Assembly: GCA_035726825.1 (NCBI GenBank)
Contig: JALNTX010000008.1
Coordinates: forward strand, 124,001 to 188,000
From: Pseudocitrobacter sp913778145
GTDB taxonomy: Bacteria > Pseudomonadota > Gammaproteobacteria > Enterobacterales > Enterobacteriaceae
Direction of reading: 5' to 3'
DNA: 64,000 bases
This document shows positions 8,303 through 16,960 of this stretch, one piece after another (the stretch's first letter is position 1; each line of letters opens with the position of its first letter). The notes under the pieces were generated by a model, which did not search any database, was not told where the DNA came from, and was given only the letters and a program-made list of their open reading frames with translations. The translations under genes were made by a program, and so were the position numbers.

Positions 8303-8892
8303 GTACTGACTATACGCTGGCAGAAATGTGGCGGCGGTTAAATAACATTGTTAAGCGGGGAACGGTGCACAGCGTGCAGCTGAAGCCGCCCCGCGTGCGC
8401 GTGCTGTTCGGGACTGACCCCGTTAACAACACGGAGCACGTTTCGGCATGGCTACCCTGGTACACGCGCGCCGACTCCGGATGCCAGGAATGGAGCGTGC
8501 CGGCGGTGGGATGCCCGGCAACCGTGCTCAGCGAAGGCGGCGATTTACGTAACGGCGTGGCGCTGGCCGGGCTGATAACTGACGATATGTCCCCTGCAGG
8601 TGAAAATGGTGATGTTTACGCCACCCGCTACGGAACCGACGCCCGCGTGGCCTATGATGCGGCAGCGAAAGCAATGGCAGTCAGTCTTCCTGAAGGTGCC
8701 ACGCTGTCCATCCTCTCAACCGGCGGGGTGAAGGTTAAAGGCGATCTGAACGTTGAGGGCAGCGTGAATGCCACCGGCGACGTGGCGGATAAAAAAGGCA
8801 CGCTGCAGGCGGTGCGGGACACCTATAACGGACACGAGCATCCGAACGGCAACGACGGCAGCCCAACGGGTAAAACTACTCAGCAGATGTAG
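8299..8892 (+). CDS. Baseplate spike protein V (P2 gpV-like)
   Basis: 197 residues starting at TTG 8299, coupled to the U stop. An N-terminal OB-like domain (VHSVQLKPPRVRVLFG, ending ITDDMSP) is followed by a triple-helix type region (GVKVKGDLNVEGSVNATGDV) and a C-terminal tip with HEHPNGNDGSPTGKT. The HEHPN tip motif is like the HxH iron-binding tips of P2-type membrane-piercing spikes. Its 3' end overlaps the tail of the opposite-strand regulator gene by 17 bases. Confidence 0.87.
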   Translation: MSTDYTLAEMWRRLNNIVKRGTVHSVQLKPPRVRVLFGTDPVNNTEHVSAWLPWYTRADSGCQEWSVPAVGCPATVLSEGGDLRNGVALAGLITDDMSPAGENGDVYATRYGTDARVAYDAAAKAMAVSLPEGATLSILSTGGVKVKGDLNVEGSVNATGDVADKKGTLQAVRDTYNGHEHPNGNDGSPTGKTTQQM

Positions 8893-9241
8893 GTGAAGAC
8901 AGATATTTTTCACGATACTGACGTGGCGGTAGCCCGTATTTTTCTTTAAACCGTTTCGTCAGCTGTGTAGATGATTCATAGTGAAATTCTGTAGAAATAC
9001 TTGTAACTGTCATGTTGGTATTAATGAGTAATTCTCTTATCTGATGTAAACGAACATCATTTATATATTCACCAATACTTTTCCCTGTCGCTTTTCTGAA
9101 TAAACGCTGCATATAAAAACGAGAATATCCGCTGATTATGCAAATGCTGCCAGGGGTCGGTTTGTCTTTAATATTTTGGTGTATATATTTTTTTATATCG
9201 TTAATAAGTTGTGAGTGAAATTCTTCGGTTTCGATAGTCAA
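8876..9241 (-). CDS. Single-domain AraC-family regulator carried in the prophage (moron)
   Basis: 121 residues, essentially only the double helix-turn-helix DNA-binding domain of AraC proteins, as in MarA/SoxS/RamA. The first helix-turn-helix is CIISGYSRFYMQRLFRKATG, followed by YINDVRLHQIRELL; the second contains ISTEFHYESSTQLTKRFKEKYG, then PPRQYR. There is no effector domain, so activity would depend on how much is made. It lies on the minus strand between V and W, is clearly AT-richer than its neighbours, and is flanked by its own upstream region (9242-9342). GGGAG lies 13 bases before the ATG, rather far. Possible targets (host regulons or a cargo promoter) are unknown. Confidence 0.85.
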   Translation of the reverse strand: MTIETEEFHSQLINDIKKYIHQNIKDKPTPGSICIISGYSRFYMQRLFRKATGKSIGEYINDVRLHQIRELLINTNMTVTSISTEFHYESSTQLTKRFKEKYGLPPRQYREKYLSSPTSAE

Positions 9242-9342
9242 AATAAATGCTCCCTTTAATTAAATGATAAGCATTCATATTCAAAAAGTCTGTGAGTGTT
9301 TATTAGCAGTTATTTCAATATGTTTATATTTTCAGGAAATGT

Positions 9343-9678
9343 ATGAAAGGGATGAACCGCAATACAGGCGCGGCGTTGTCAGATACGGCGCATATACGCC
9401 AGTCCGTTCAGGACATTCTCTCCACACCCACCGGTACCCGCGTGATGCTCCCGGACTACGGCAGCAATCTGCTTTCACTTGTTGACGCCCCCGACGACCG
9501 GCTTACGCAGATTCGAACCGTGATGGCGACCGCCGTCGCGCTGGACAGATGGGAGCCGCGCATCAGCGTGCAGTCCGTTAGCGCCAGCCGAACTGCTGAA
9601 GGTCGTATAGCCGTTGAGCTGACGGCCACGGATACCGAAACGCAAAAAATTATCAGGCTGGAGGGGCTTACCGTTTGA
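9343..9678 (+). CDS. Baseplate protein W (P2 gpW / T4 gp25-like)
   Basis: 111 residues, close to P2 gpW (115). It contains the gp25-type block SVQDILSTPTGTRVMLPDYGSNL, in which the Gly-Thr-Arg and Asp-Tyr-Gly core is typical. The protein joins the baseplate wedge to the sheath. The ATG at 9343 has AGGAA four bases upstream. After the moron the late operon resumes here, and the stop overlaps the J start. Confidence 0.9.
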   Translation: MKGMNRNTGAALSDTAHIRQSVQDILSTPTGTRVMLPDYGSNLLSLVDAPDDRLTQIRTVMATAVALDRWEPRISVQSVSASRTAEGRIAVELTATDTETQKIIRLEGLTV

Positions 9679-10571
9679 ATACGATTGATTTAAGCCAGCT
9701 ACCTGCACCGGCGGTGCTGGAAATGCCGCTGTTTAAAGAGCTTAAAGCGCAGCGTGTGGCCGAGCTGCAGGGGCTGGACAGCACATTTAATGCGCTGCTG
9801 GAAAGCGAACCGGCGATGAAGCTGCTGGAGATCCTGGTCTACCGTGAAATGGTCAATATTGCGCGTTTCAACAGCGGGGTGCTGGCCGTACTGCTGGCCT
9901 ATGCAAAGGGCGCAGACCTCGACCAGCTGGGCGCAAATTTTGACGTAGCCCGCCAGGTGGTCACGCCGGCAGACAGCACGACTATCCCGCCGACCGCGGC
10001 GGTGATGGAGGATGATGACAGCTACCGCCAGCGCATACGCCTGTCATGGTATGCCCGTAATACCGCCGGTGCCCGCGAGGCGTATGAATATTATGCCCGG
10101 AACGTAGGGAGCATTGTCCTTGATGCGCGAGCCTACGGGCCCCCGACGACTGAACCCGGATATGTCGAGGTTTATGTTCTGGCCAGCGACGGCGACGGCA
10201 CGCCTGGTGACGATCTTCTGGCGGCCGTCGGGAATGCGCTGAGTCCTGATGATGTTCGCCCGTTAACCGATTATGTGACCGTTAAAGCACCGGAAATTCT
10301 CAGCTACAGCGTTGATGCCACGCTTGTCATTAGTCCGGGGCCGGACACCGACGCCGTGGTGGCCGCTGCGAGAGATGCGCTGGAAACCTACACGGCCAGC
10401 GTTCACAAAATCGAGACTGACGTATCGCTGGCGGGTATTTATGCCGCGCTGAAACAGGCGGGCGTTGATGACGTCATTTTGCGCGCCCCGACCGCCACGC
10501 TGACCGTCGGCGTGGGGCAGGCCGCCTGGTGTGAAAGCGTAACGATTTCGACGCAGGAGCCCACCTTATGA
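9675..10571 (+). CDS. Baseplate wedge protein J (P2 gpJ-like)
   Basis: 298 residues (P2 gpJ 302) starting at TTG 9675, which shares bases with the W stop. It shows the Baseplate_J pattern: an N-terminal ALLESEPAMKLLEILVYREM segment, the FDVAR region, then DDDSYRQRIRLSWYARNTAGAREAYEYYAR, and a C-terminal beta repeat. It builds the wedge ring with W and I. Overlaps I by 4 bases. Confidence 0.93.
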   Translation: MNTIDLSQLPAPAVLEMPLFKELKAQRVAELQGLDSTFNALLESEPAMKLLEILVYREMVNIARFNSGVLAVLLAYAKGADLDQLGANFDVARQVVTPADSTTIPPTAAVMEDDDSYRQRIRLSWYARNTAGAREAYEYYARNVGSIVLDARAYGPPTTEPGYVEVYVLASDGDGTPGDDLLAAVGNALSPDDVRPLTDYVTVKAPEILSYSVDATLVISPGPDTDAVVAAARDALETYTASVHKIETDVSLAGIYAALKQAGVDDVILRAPTATLTVGVGQAAWCESVTISTQEPTL

Positions 10572-11113
10572 GCGTTAAATCACTGCTTCCGCCAAACGCC
10601 ACCGCCGCAGAGCGGGCGCTGGAGCAGGTTATGGCCCACGCGGGCGATCTGCCGCTTGATATCCGTACCGTAAAAAATCCTGACACCTGCCCGGCGGTTC
10701 TGCTGCCCTGGCTTGCCTGGGAGTACGCCATTACCTGGTGGGATGAGCGCTGGACCGAAGCGCAAAAGCGCAGCGTGATTAAAAGTGCAGCCGGTGTGAA
10801 TAAGCGCCGGGGCACCGCAGGTGCGGTTAAGCGAGCCCTCGCTGCGGTGGATTATCCCTGTGACGTTATCGAGTGGTTTAACGATACGCCCAAAGCCGCC
10901 CCCTACACATTCCGCGTAGAGATTCACGGAAACAGCATTTCAGAAGAGACGCTGGCGCGTCTGGCGTCTCAGGTTAACGATGCAAAAAACGCGCGCAGCC
11001 TGCTGTCGGATATCACGATTGCGGAGCAGATCATTACGGGGAGTGCATGGGCCGGAGGCGCGGTGTTTTCTAATCAATCTGTAACCCTTAAGGCAAAAAA
11101 ACGCGATGAGTGA
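10568..11113 (+). CDS. Baseplate/tail protein I (P2 gpI-like)
   Basis: 181 residues (P2 gpI 176). Key family features are LLPPNATAAERALEQ near the start, the WLAWEYAITWWDERWTEAQKR block and the KRRGTAGAVKRAL loop. It links the wedge to the tail fibres. The ATG has GGAG upstream and overlaps J; the H gene start overlaps its last 8 bases. Confidence 0.92.
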   Translation: MSVKSLLPPNATAAERALEQVMAHAGDLPLDIRTVKNPDTCPAVLLPWLAWEYAITWWDERWTEAQKRSVIKSAAGVNKRRGTAGAVKRALAAVDYPCDVIEWFNDTPKAAPYTFRVEIHGNSISEETLARLASQVNDAKNARSLLSDITIAEQIITGSAWAGGAVFSNQSVTLKAKKRDE

Positions 11114-12797
11114 TTACTATATTATTATTACCGACGCCGGCGCTGCGCTCGAGGCGGCCGCACATGCTGCCGGCACGTCGGTTTCTCTGACAGCCTTTGG
11201 CGTGTGCGACGGCGGCACGGCTTTCACACCAGATACGGCTCTGAACGCTTTGCCAAACGAGATTGACCGCTGGGATATCAGTTCACTCTCCGTCAGCGCT
11301 GACGATCCCTCTGTTCTGGTGGCTCAGTGTATTATTCCTGCATCCAGCGGCGGTTATACCATTCGGGGGATCGGCATTTACGCTGGCGATACACTTTACG
11401 CCATTGGTAATTATCCGGATCAGCCCAAACCCGCGCCTGACAGCGGTTATGCAGCCTCGCTGGAAATCCTGGCTCAGCTGGCCGTGTCCGATACCGCTGA
11501 CGTCACGCTGAACGTCACCGACGGGGCCTGGCTGACAAAGGAAGAAGGTGACCAGCTTTATGTTCCTCTGACTCGAACTATTAACGGCCACGCACTTACC
11601 AGTGACGTTACGCTCAGCGCCAGTGATGTGAATGCCGTGGAGTCTAAGGGCGTTGTCAGTGCGCCGGGAGAAACGGCCTGGACTAACTCATGGTTCGGTT
11701 TTTCAAATGGGGATGGTGACATCCCCAACCCAGCCAATGACTTTGGCGTCGTAACCGTCGTAGCCAAAGATTCTAATGCAAACGGGTCATATCAACTTTT
11801 GTTCGATGGTGATTCTACTTCTGCTATTACCGGCTTACGTATTTTCGCTCGTGGCATTGATAATGCGGGCACGCTGGATAAAGCAAAGTCTGCGGAGTTA
11901 TATCACACCGGGCATAAACCCTCAGCGGCTGACGTAGGGGCTGTTAATAAAGCTGGCGATAAGATGACGGGAGACTTAACGCTTGCTGATGGTAAAACTC
12001 TGAAATCTGATACCGCAAATCTGATTCATTACGCAACTGACTCGGGCGGTTACATCCAGATTGGTGATAACCAACATATTATTCATATTGGTGGAACTGC
12101 AGCAGGGGAAATTACATTATATTCTGGCGCAAATATTAACCTCAATTCGAATGTAAATACAGACCGTTATTATAATGTTAAATCATCGTATGGTGCTGGC
12201 TCATTCGCAAATCAGTATGCAGGGCTTGCGCCTTTTTATAACGAATTTGATTCCAGTAGCACCTCGGAATATCACCCTGTCTGGAAGCAGAAAGACCTTC
12301 ATAACGGCCTTATGTGGTCTGGGGGGATGTTAGTTAATGCAGAGCGTTATGTAATTCACTACATTTCAAAAGACGGGAAGACCACTGGCACCTTTAATTT
12401 TAATAAGGATGGTACATTCACGCCTCCTAGCTACTCTAACTTTGATGCAAAGTATCAGGCTAAGGGGAGCTATTACTCAACTTCTCAAAGCGATGCCAGA
12501 TATCAACTTAAAAACACCGCCAGCAAAGCGGCGAACGGATGGCACAAGGACACGACTACAGGCGTGATTGTGCAATGGGGATTTACTAATAACTCCAGCG
12601 ATAATAATACTTATATAAAGTTTCCAATTGCTTTCCCTAGCGCCTGCACTACATGTGTAACGATCCCTAAGGGTAGTCCCGGTTGGTCTCCCAACTTGGT
12701 GCAATTTGTCTACGCGTTAAGTACAACGGCGTGCAATATTTCAGCACATGATAATAATACCTCTCGGGGTCAATACTGGATTGCATACGGTTACTAA
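11106..12797 (+). CDS. Tail fibre protein H (P2 gpH-like N-terminus)
   Basis: 563 residues. The N-terminal ~150 residues form the P2 gpH-type attachment domain (starts SDYYIIITDAGAALEAAA). A linker follows with fibre repeats of the type NGHALTSDVTLSASDVNAV (about residues 160-180 and again near 270-300). The distal half, from about residue 300, is AT-rich and unlike the proximal half in base use, the usual sign of host-range tip exchange. The C-terminal 90 residues (GWHKDTTTGVIVQWG ... WIAYGY) look like a gp53-type receptor-binding tip. The receptor is not predictable. The next gene encodes its assembly chaperone. Confidence 0.9.
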   Translation: MSDYYIIITDAGAALEAAAHAAGTSVSLTAFGVCDGGTAFTPDTALNALPNEIDRWDISSLSVSADDPSVLVAQCIIPASSGGYTIRGIGIYAGDTLYAIGNYPDQPKPAPDSGYAASLEILAQLAVSDTADVTLNVTDGAWLTKEEGDQLYVPLTRTINGHALTSDVTLSASDVNAVESKGVVSAPGETAWTNSWFGFSNGDGDIPNPANDFGVVTVVAKDSNANGSYQLLFDGDSTSAITGLRIFARGIDNAGTLDKAKSAELYHTGHKPSAADVGAVNKAGDKMTGDLTLADGKTLKSDTANLIHYATDSGGYIQIGDNQHIIHIGGTAAGEITLYSGANINLNSNVNTDRYYNVKSSYGAGSFANQYAGLAPFYNEFDSSSTSEYHPVWKQKDLHNGLMWSGGMLVNAERYVIHYISKDGKTTGTFNFNKDGTFTPPSYSNFDAKYQAKGSYYSTSQSDARYQLKNTASKAANGWHKDTTTGVIVQWGFTNNSSDNNTYIKFPIAFPSACTTCVTIPKGSPGWSPNLVQFVYALSTTACNISAHDNNTSRGQYWIAYGY

Positions 12798-12813
12798 AGT
12801 AAGGAGTCAGCGA

Positions 12814-13248
12814 ATGAGTAAATATTTTTATAGCCCATCTAAGAACGCTTTTTATCCGGTTGAGTTAAAGAAAGATTATGTTAATGCGGGTGCATGGCCC
12901 GAAGATTTAATCGAAGTTACAAACGCGATCTATCATGAATACGGTGATGGTTTAGCCCCAATAAACAAAGTGCGTGTGGCCGGCGATGATGGACTTCCTG
13001 CATGGGGGAAAATTCCAGTTGATTATGTAGCTAAGGCAGAAAATGAACGGCGGAGCCGACTGGAGGAAGCGAACAATGTTACAACAGAGTGGTTTACTGA
13101 CTTGCAACTAGGGGTTATCACCGATGAAGATAAAGCTAGCCTTATATTGTGGCGGGCTTATATCAAAGAACTTAAACATATGGATCTAACTATGGTAGAG
13201 GATGAGACGATGTTTGAGGCCATTAAATGGCCTCAAACGCCTGACTGA
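12814..13248 (+). CDS. Tail fibre assembly protein G-like
   Basis: 144 residues from the ATG at 12814, with AAGGAG nine bases upstream. It has the caudoviral tail-fibre-assembly pattern: MSKYFYSPSKNAFYPVELKKDY at the start, a DDGLPAWGKIP centre and a long C-terminal helix with EWFTDLQLGVITDEDKASL and IKELKHMDLT. It is the likely chaperone for trimerising the H fibre. AT-rich like the distal part of H, so the two probably move as a pair. Confidence 0.88.
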   Translation: MSKYFYSPSKNAFYPVELKKDYVNAGAWPEDLIEVTNAIYHEYGDGLAPINKVRVAGDDGLPAWGKIPVDYVAKAENERRSRLEEANNVTTEWFTDLQLGVITDEDKASLILWRAYIKELKHMDLTMVEDETMFEAIKWPQTPD

Positions 13249-13279
13249 AGTCTTGGCGGTCTAAGTGAAGCTTGTGAAG

Positions 13280-14383
13280 CTAAACCTTGACTGTTTTCAA
13301 TTTTGAGGATAGGTAAATTGATCTACTTTCGACCAATTTATACATTAAAGGAGCCAATACACCAGCAGTTATGAGTGAAATAACCTTCCAAATATATTCA
13401 TTACCATCATACAAAAAATGCTTAGATACTGTTTGGCATATACCGTGAATAAGATAAAGAGAAAAACTGCATGTCCCTAGATACCTGATGGGGAGGCACG
13501 TAAGGAGTCCAAAGAGATTAAAACCATTTTTTATTATATAAAAAACCACCATCATATATAAAGGTGTTGTAGTGTTATAAGCGTGTTTTGTAAAGTAAAC
13601 TGCCAGCAGTAGTAAGATAATGCAAACCATATCGCTTGGTTTTCTTGAATATTTTATGGTTGCGAGCAAAAAGCCACAAAGGAAATACATTATGTAACTC
13701 AATTCTTGTTTTTTTATAATTAACTTACTGTAAAAAAGCACTATGACCATCATTATGATGATAAAAATTGCCTTATGTTTTATCCTCTTCATTATTAAAT
13801 ACATGAAAGGAATAGCGAAATACAAGCGAAGTTCCCAAACTAATGTCCAAAAAACTCCAGATGTTGCTATCTGAAGCGAGGTTCCGTTGATAGTAGAACC
13901 TGGTGGAGTAAAAATGAAAGGCAAAGAAGATAAAAACCATGACCAGTTTGATAGCTGGGGGCTATCACTTAAAGGAATTGTTAAGATATAAATTAACAGT
14001 AATGTTATTATTACAGGAGGATATATTCTCAAAAATCTGGATACTATAAACTCTTTGAGATTAAATTTATCGTCTAAAGCTTTTTTGAAAAATAGAAAAC
14101 CCGACAGCATAAAGAACAACCCTACAGGAAGTTCGCCGGTAAGATAAATTGCATGTTTTACTATGCTTGAATTGATATAGTTTATGGACCAGTAATTATC
14201 TGCTGCTCCACCAGCGCGCCAGTATAGATGAAATATACAAACGAAAGCGGCGCAAATACCTCTCAAACCATCTAATTCTTGATATTTGTAATGATGTTGA
14301 GATATTCCAATTTTGCGGGATGTATAGTAAATAATTGTGACTAATATAAAGAAATAACACAGATACTCTAAAATAAATTCCAT
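13280..14383 (-). CDS. Membrane O-acyltransferase (acyltransferase 3 / OafA family), prophage cargo
   Basis: 367 residues, about ten hydrophobic segments, strongly AT-rich. The family signature is at the N-terminus: ELDGLRGICAAFVCIFHLYWR, containing the DGLRG and the catalytic-type His; further on are FFMLSGFLFFKKAL and SRFLRIYPPVIITLLL. Such enzymes transfer acetyl groups from the cytoplasm to surface glycans. Position directly after the fibre genes, on the opposite strand, matches the lysogenic conversion site of P2-like phages. The likely role is O-antigen acetylation that alters serotype and phage adsorption; the glycan is unknown. The start is the ATG at 14383 (GTG 14389 is an alternative). 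Confidence 0.88.
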   Translation of the reverse strand: MEFILEYLCYFFILVTIIYYTSRKIGISQHHYKYQELDGLRGICAAFVCIFHLYWRAGGAADNYWSINYINSSIVKHAIYLTGELPVGLFFMLSGFLFFKKALDDKFNLKEFIVSRFLRIYPPVIITLLLIYILTIPLSDSPQLSNWSWFLSSLPFIFTPPGSTINGTSLQIATSGVFWTLVWELRLYFAIPFMYLIMKRIKHKAIFIIIMMVIVLFYSKLIIKKQELSYIMYFLCGFLLATIKYSRKPSDMVCIILLLLAVYFTKHAYNTTTPLYMMVVFYIIKNGFNLFGLLTCLPIRYLGTCSFSLYLIHGICQTVSKHFLYDGNEYIWKVISLITAGVLAPLMYKLVESRSIYLSSKLKTVKV

Positions 14384-14543
14384 ACACACTCATTAAATAT
14401 CTTGATTGCATCAATAAACATGCAATTTTATGCTGGGTTGAGATGTAATGCATTGATTTAAAACAAAAGGTTAATTGATAGTTATGCTTCTGCATGTAAT
14501 GAATTATTTTCCCTTTTGCTATATAAGCCGTCAAATTAAATCT

Positions 14544-14566
14544 AACCGCCCGTGAGGCGGTTTTTA
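14544..14566 (+). terminator. Hairpin plus T-run upstream of the sheath gene
   Basis: AACCGCC (14544-14550) pairs with GGCGGTT (14556-14562) across a 5-base loop, followed by more Ts. Placed after the fibre/cargo block and just before the sheath ribosome binding site, it may end transcripts of the V-G block; the sheath would then need read-through or its own promoter. No convincing promoter was identified between 14384 and 14543. Confidence 0.65.
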
Positions 14567-14576
14567 TGGAGTAAAT

Positions 14577-16070
14577 ATGGATAATCATGGCGTTAACACG
14601 CTCGAAAAAGACAGCACCACAAAAGCCGTTACCAACGTTAATCTCTCTGTTATCGGCCTGGTAGGGACGGCGCCGGACGCGGAGCAGGGCACGGCGGCCA
14701 GCCTGACAACCGGCAGCGTGCTGGCAGGCAATGCGATGACCTTTACCGCAAAAGAACCCGGCACCGACGGCAATCTGCTGAAGGTGGCGATGGTGGCCGG
14801 ACAGCCCACGCCGGCAGAAGATGGCGTTGACGCAGCGGGCGCAGAGACCTCGGCGGTTTTTGAGAGTGACACGCTGACCGTCACGCTGGGTACCGATGTA
14901 AAAGGTGTCGTTACGGCTACTGCCGCGGACGTTATCGCGATTATCAATGCCCTTGATGCTCCCAAAATTACCGCCGCGCTTTATGCCGGCTCGGCCGGCG
15001 ATGGTGTGGTGGCCGAACTGGCTGCAACAAAACTCACCGGCGGTAACGATGAGCCTTTTCCGCTGTACAAACCCGCCATCATTTCGGGGAGCAAAAACAA
15101 GACTGAAAAACTGGGTACGGCCGGGACGCTGTACGCCGACATGCAGGACATTCTGGCCCAGACCGGCGCCCTGGTTATTGTGATTCGCGTTGAGGAGAAT
15201 GCGGACGAGGACAAACAGCGCGCAAACATTCTGCAGGGTATCAGTGCGCTGCAGCTGGCGCAGGGCAGCCTGAACTACCAGCCGCGCATCCTGATTGCGC
15301 CGGACTGGAGCACGGACGACGGCGTGGGAAAGGCGCTGGAAAGCATGGCCACTACGTTACGCGCGGTCACCTATCTGGATTCTCCTGTCGGGGCGGCGGC
15401 CGCAGACGTGGCGCAGCGTGCAAAAAAATACGGGGGGCGTGTGGAAATGCTGCGCCCGCGTATCATGGTGACCAGCAGCGTAACGGGAGAAAGCGTGTCA
15501 CGGCCTTACTCCGCTGCTGCAGCTGGCCACCGCGTGCGTATCGACAGCGAAAAAGGGTGGTGGTGGTCGAAGTCCAACCAGACCGTACTGGGCTTTACCG
15601 CTCTGGAGCAGGTGGATACCTGGCTTATCGGCGACAGGAACTGCGTGGCCAACCAGCTTAATCAGGAGAACGTATCCACTATCATCCAGCTCGACGGTTA
15701 TCGCCACTGGGGCAACCGCCTTTGCTCATCGGATCCGCAGTGGCGCTTTGAAGCCGTACGCCGCACGGCAGATATGCTGCAGGATTCCATTCAGGTGATG
15801 GTGACCAAAAACTATCTCGATCGCCCGATTGATAAAGCTTTCGCCACCGCCCTGGTCGGTTCGGTTAACAGCTACCTGCGCAGCCAGACGAAGCTGGGCG
15901 CCATTAACGGCGGACGCTGCTGGCTCGATACCGAGCTGAACACCGCGGAATCTCTGGCCGCAGGGAAAGTGTATTTCAACATCGCATTCGGTCCCAAATC
16001 CCCGGCAGAAGAAATCACCCTCACTTACTCAGTCGATAATACCTACACCGTCACCGAGCTGGCGGCATAA
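14577..16070 (+). CDS. Tail sheath protein (P2 FI-like) with an N-terminal insertion
   Basis: 497 residues, about 100 more than P2 FI (396). The C-terminal two thirds is a standard contractile sheath: TSSVTGESVSRPYSAAAAGH, RIDSEKGWWWSKSNQ and GINGGRCW-type block around AINGGRCWLDTELN, ending with a Y-V-N-TYTVTE strand that links to neighbours. Residues ~35-150 contain an Ala/Thr/Gly-rich beta segment (ASLTTGSVLAGNAMTFTAKE ... ELAATKLTGGNDEPF) that looks like an inserted surface domain. GGAG lies upstream of the ATG. Confidence 0.93.
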   Translation: MDNHGVNTLEKDSTTKAVTNVNLSVIGLVGTAPDAEQGTAASLTTGSVLAGNAMTFTAKEPGTDGNLLKVAMVAGQPTPAEDGVDAAGAETSAVFESDTLTVTLGTDVKGVVTATAADVIAIINALDAPKITAALYAGSAGDGVVAELAATKLTGGNDEPFPLYKPAIISGSKNKTEKLGTAGTLYADMQDILAQTGALVIVIRVEENADEDKQRANILQGISALQLAQGSLNYQPRILIAPDWSTDDGVGKALESMATTLRAVTYLDSPVGAAAADVAQRAKKYGGRVEMLRPRIMVTSSVTGESVSRPYSAAAAGHRVRIDSEKGWWWSKSNQTVLGFTALEQVDTWLIGDRNCVANQLNQENVSTIIQLDGYRHWGNRLCSSDPQWRFEAVRRTADMLQDSIQVMVTKNYLDRPIDKAFATALVGSVNSYLRSQTKLGAINGGRCWLDTELNTAESLAAGKVYFNIAFGPKSPAEEITLTYSVDNTYTVTELAA

Positions 16071-16079
16071 GGAGCCTCT

Positions 16080-16589
16080 ATGGAACTTTCTTACGTTTAC
16101 AGCAAAAGCGCCCTGTACACCCAGGACGGTACGCGCATTGCAGGTCTGCAGTCCTTCACCCCACCGGCGCTGACGGCCACCATCGGCAATTACAAAACAG
16201 CCTGGATGGACATGGCCATGCCGGTGGATAACGGCATGGAGCCGATGAGCTGTAATTTCAAAGTGTCTGCCGACAGCGACGTGCTGGCGTTGTTCGGATT
16301 TATTCCCGGCAGCACCACGCGCGTGCAGGCCCGCCGCACCTATAAGGACAGCAACGGCGAGCTGCATATCTTCGTGGATGAGATGCAGGGCATCATCGGC
16401 ACGCTGACGCCCGATGAGCACGGCGCAGACGGCAAGGAAAGCGTGGGAATGAGCGCCACGCTTAACCTGAGTTATTACAAACTCACCGTGGATAACAAAG
16501 AAGTGTATGAAATCGATCCGCAGAACATGATCCGCGCGGTCAATGGCGTCAACGCCTTAGCTGATGAGAAAGACGCGCTGCTGATGTAA
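16080..16589 (+). CDS. Major tail tube protein, second paralogue (P2 FII-like)
   Basis: 169 residues, about the size of P2 FII (172), directly after the sheath as in P2, so this is the most likely main tube subunit. It carries FTPPALTATIGNYKTAWMDM, VDNGMEPMSC, LFGFIPGS and the conserved DEHGADGKESVGMSATLNLS with YYK. It is clearly paralogous to the gene at 7174. AGGAG precedes the ATG. A terminator-like hairpin follows. Confidence 0.92.
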   Translation: MELSYVYSKSALYTQDGTRIAGLQSFTPPALTATIGNYKTAWMDMAMPVDNGMEPMSCNFKVSADSDVLALFGFIPGSTTRVQARRTYKDSNGELHIFVDEMQGIIGTLTPDEHGADGKESVGMSATLNLSYYKLTVDNKEVYEIDPQNMIRAVNGVNALADEKDALLM

Positions 16590-16607
16590 GACGCCCGGAA
16601 AGGTCTC

Positions 16608-16640
16608 AACCCCGATTGTGAAAGCTGCGCGGGGTTTTTT
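16608..16640 (+). terminator. Hairpin plus T6 after the tube gene
   Basis: AACCCCG (16608-16614) pairs with CGGGGTT (16630-16636) with a 15-base loop and a run of Ts to 16640. Probably reduces transcription past the highly expressed sheath/tube pair into E and the tape measure. Confidence 0.65.
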
Positions 16641-16675
16641 AATACTCAAAATTTAAATTTCAGAAGGAAAATACC

Positions 16676-16960
16676 ATGAACTATCCGGCAACTACTACCA
16701 CCGTTACCCTGTCACATCCGGTCGATCTCAACGGCGAAACCGTCACCAGCCTGACCCTGCGCGAGCCCACCGTGCGCGATAAAATTATGTTTGAAAAAGC
16801 CAAAGGCAGCCTGCTGGAGAAGGAGCTGGCCATGATCGCTTCGCTGTGCGGCCGCTCGCCTGATGACCTGCACGATCTGCCCGCCTGCGACTACGACCAG
16901 CTGGTAAAGGCATTTAACGATTTTTTGCTGCCACCGGCGGAACGACAGAACAACAGTTGA
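16676..16960 (+). CDS. Tail assembly chaperone gpE (P2 E-like), zero-frame product
   Basis: 94 residues (P2 gpE 91). The body contains PTVRDKIMFEKAKGS and a C-terminal DLPACDYDQLVKAFNDFLL, as in P2-type tail assembly proteins. It sits between tube and tape measure, where contractile and long-tailed phages encode the tape-measure chaperone pair. Near its 3' end is a slippery heptamer T TTT TTG at 16921-16927, which creates the longer E+E' form. Confidence 0.87.
   Translation: MNYPATTTTVTLSHPVDLNGETVTSLTLREPTVRDKIMFEKAKGSLLEKELAMIASLCGRSPDDLHDLPACDYDQLVKAFNDFLLPPAERQNNS

Noticed and set aside
14196..14588. 130-codon minus-strand frame near the acyltransferase start
   Set aside because: Overlaps the acyltransferase in another frame, crosses the terminator hairpin and the sheath start; no ribosome binding site.
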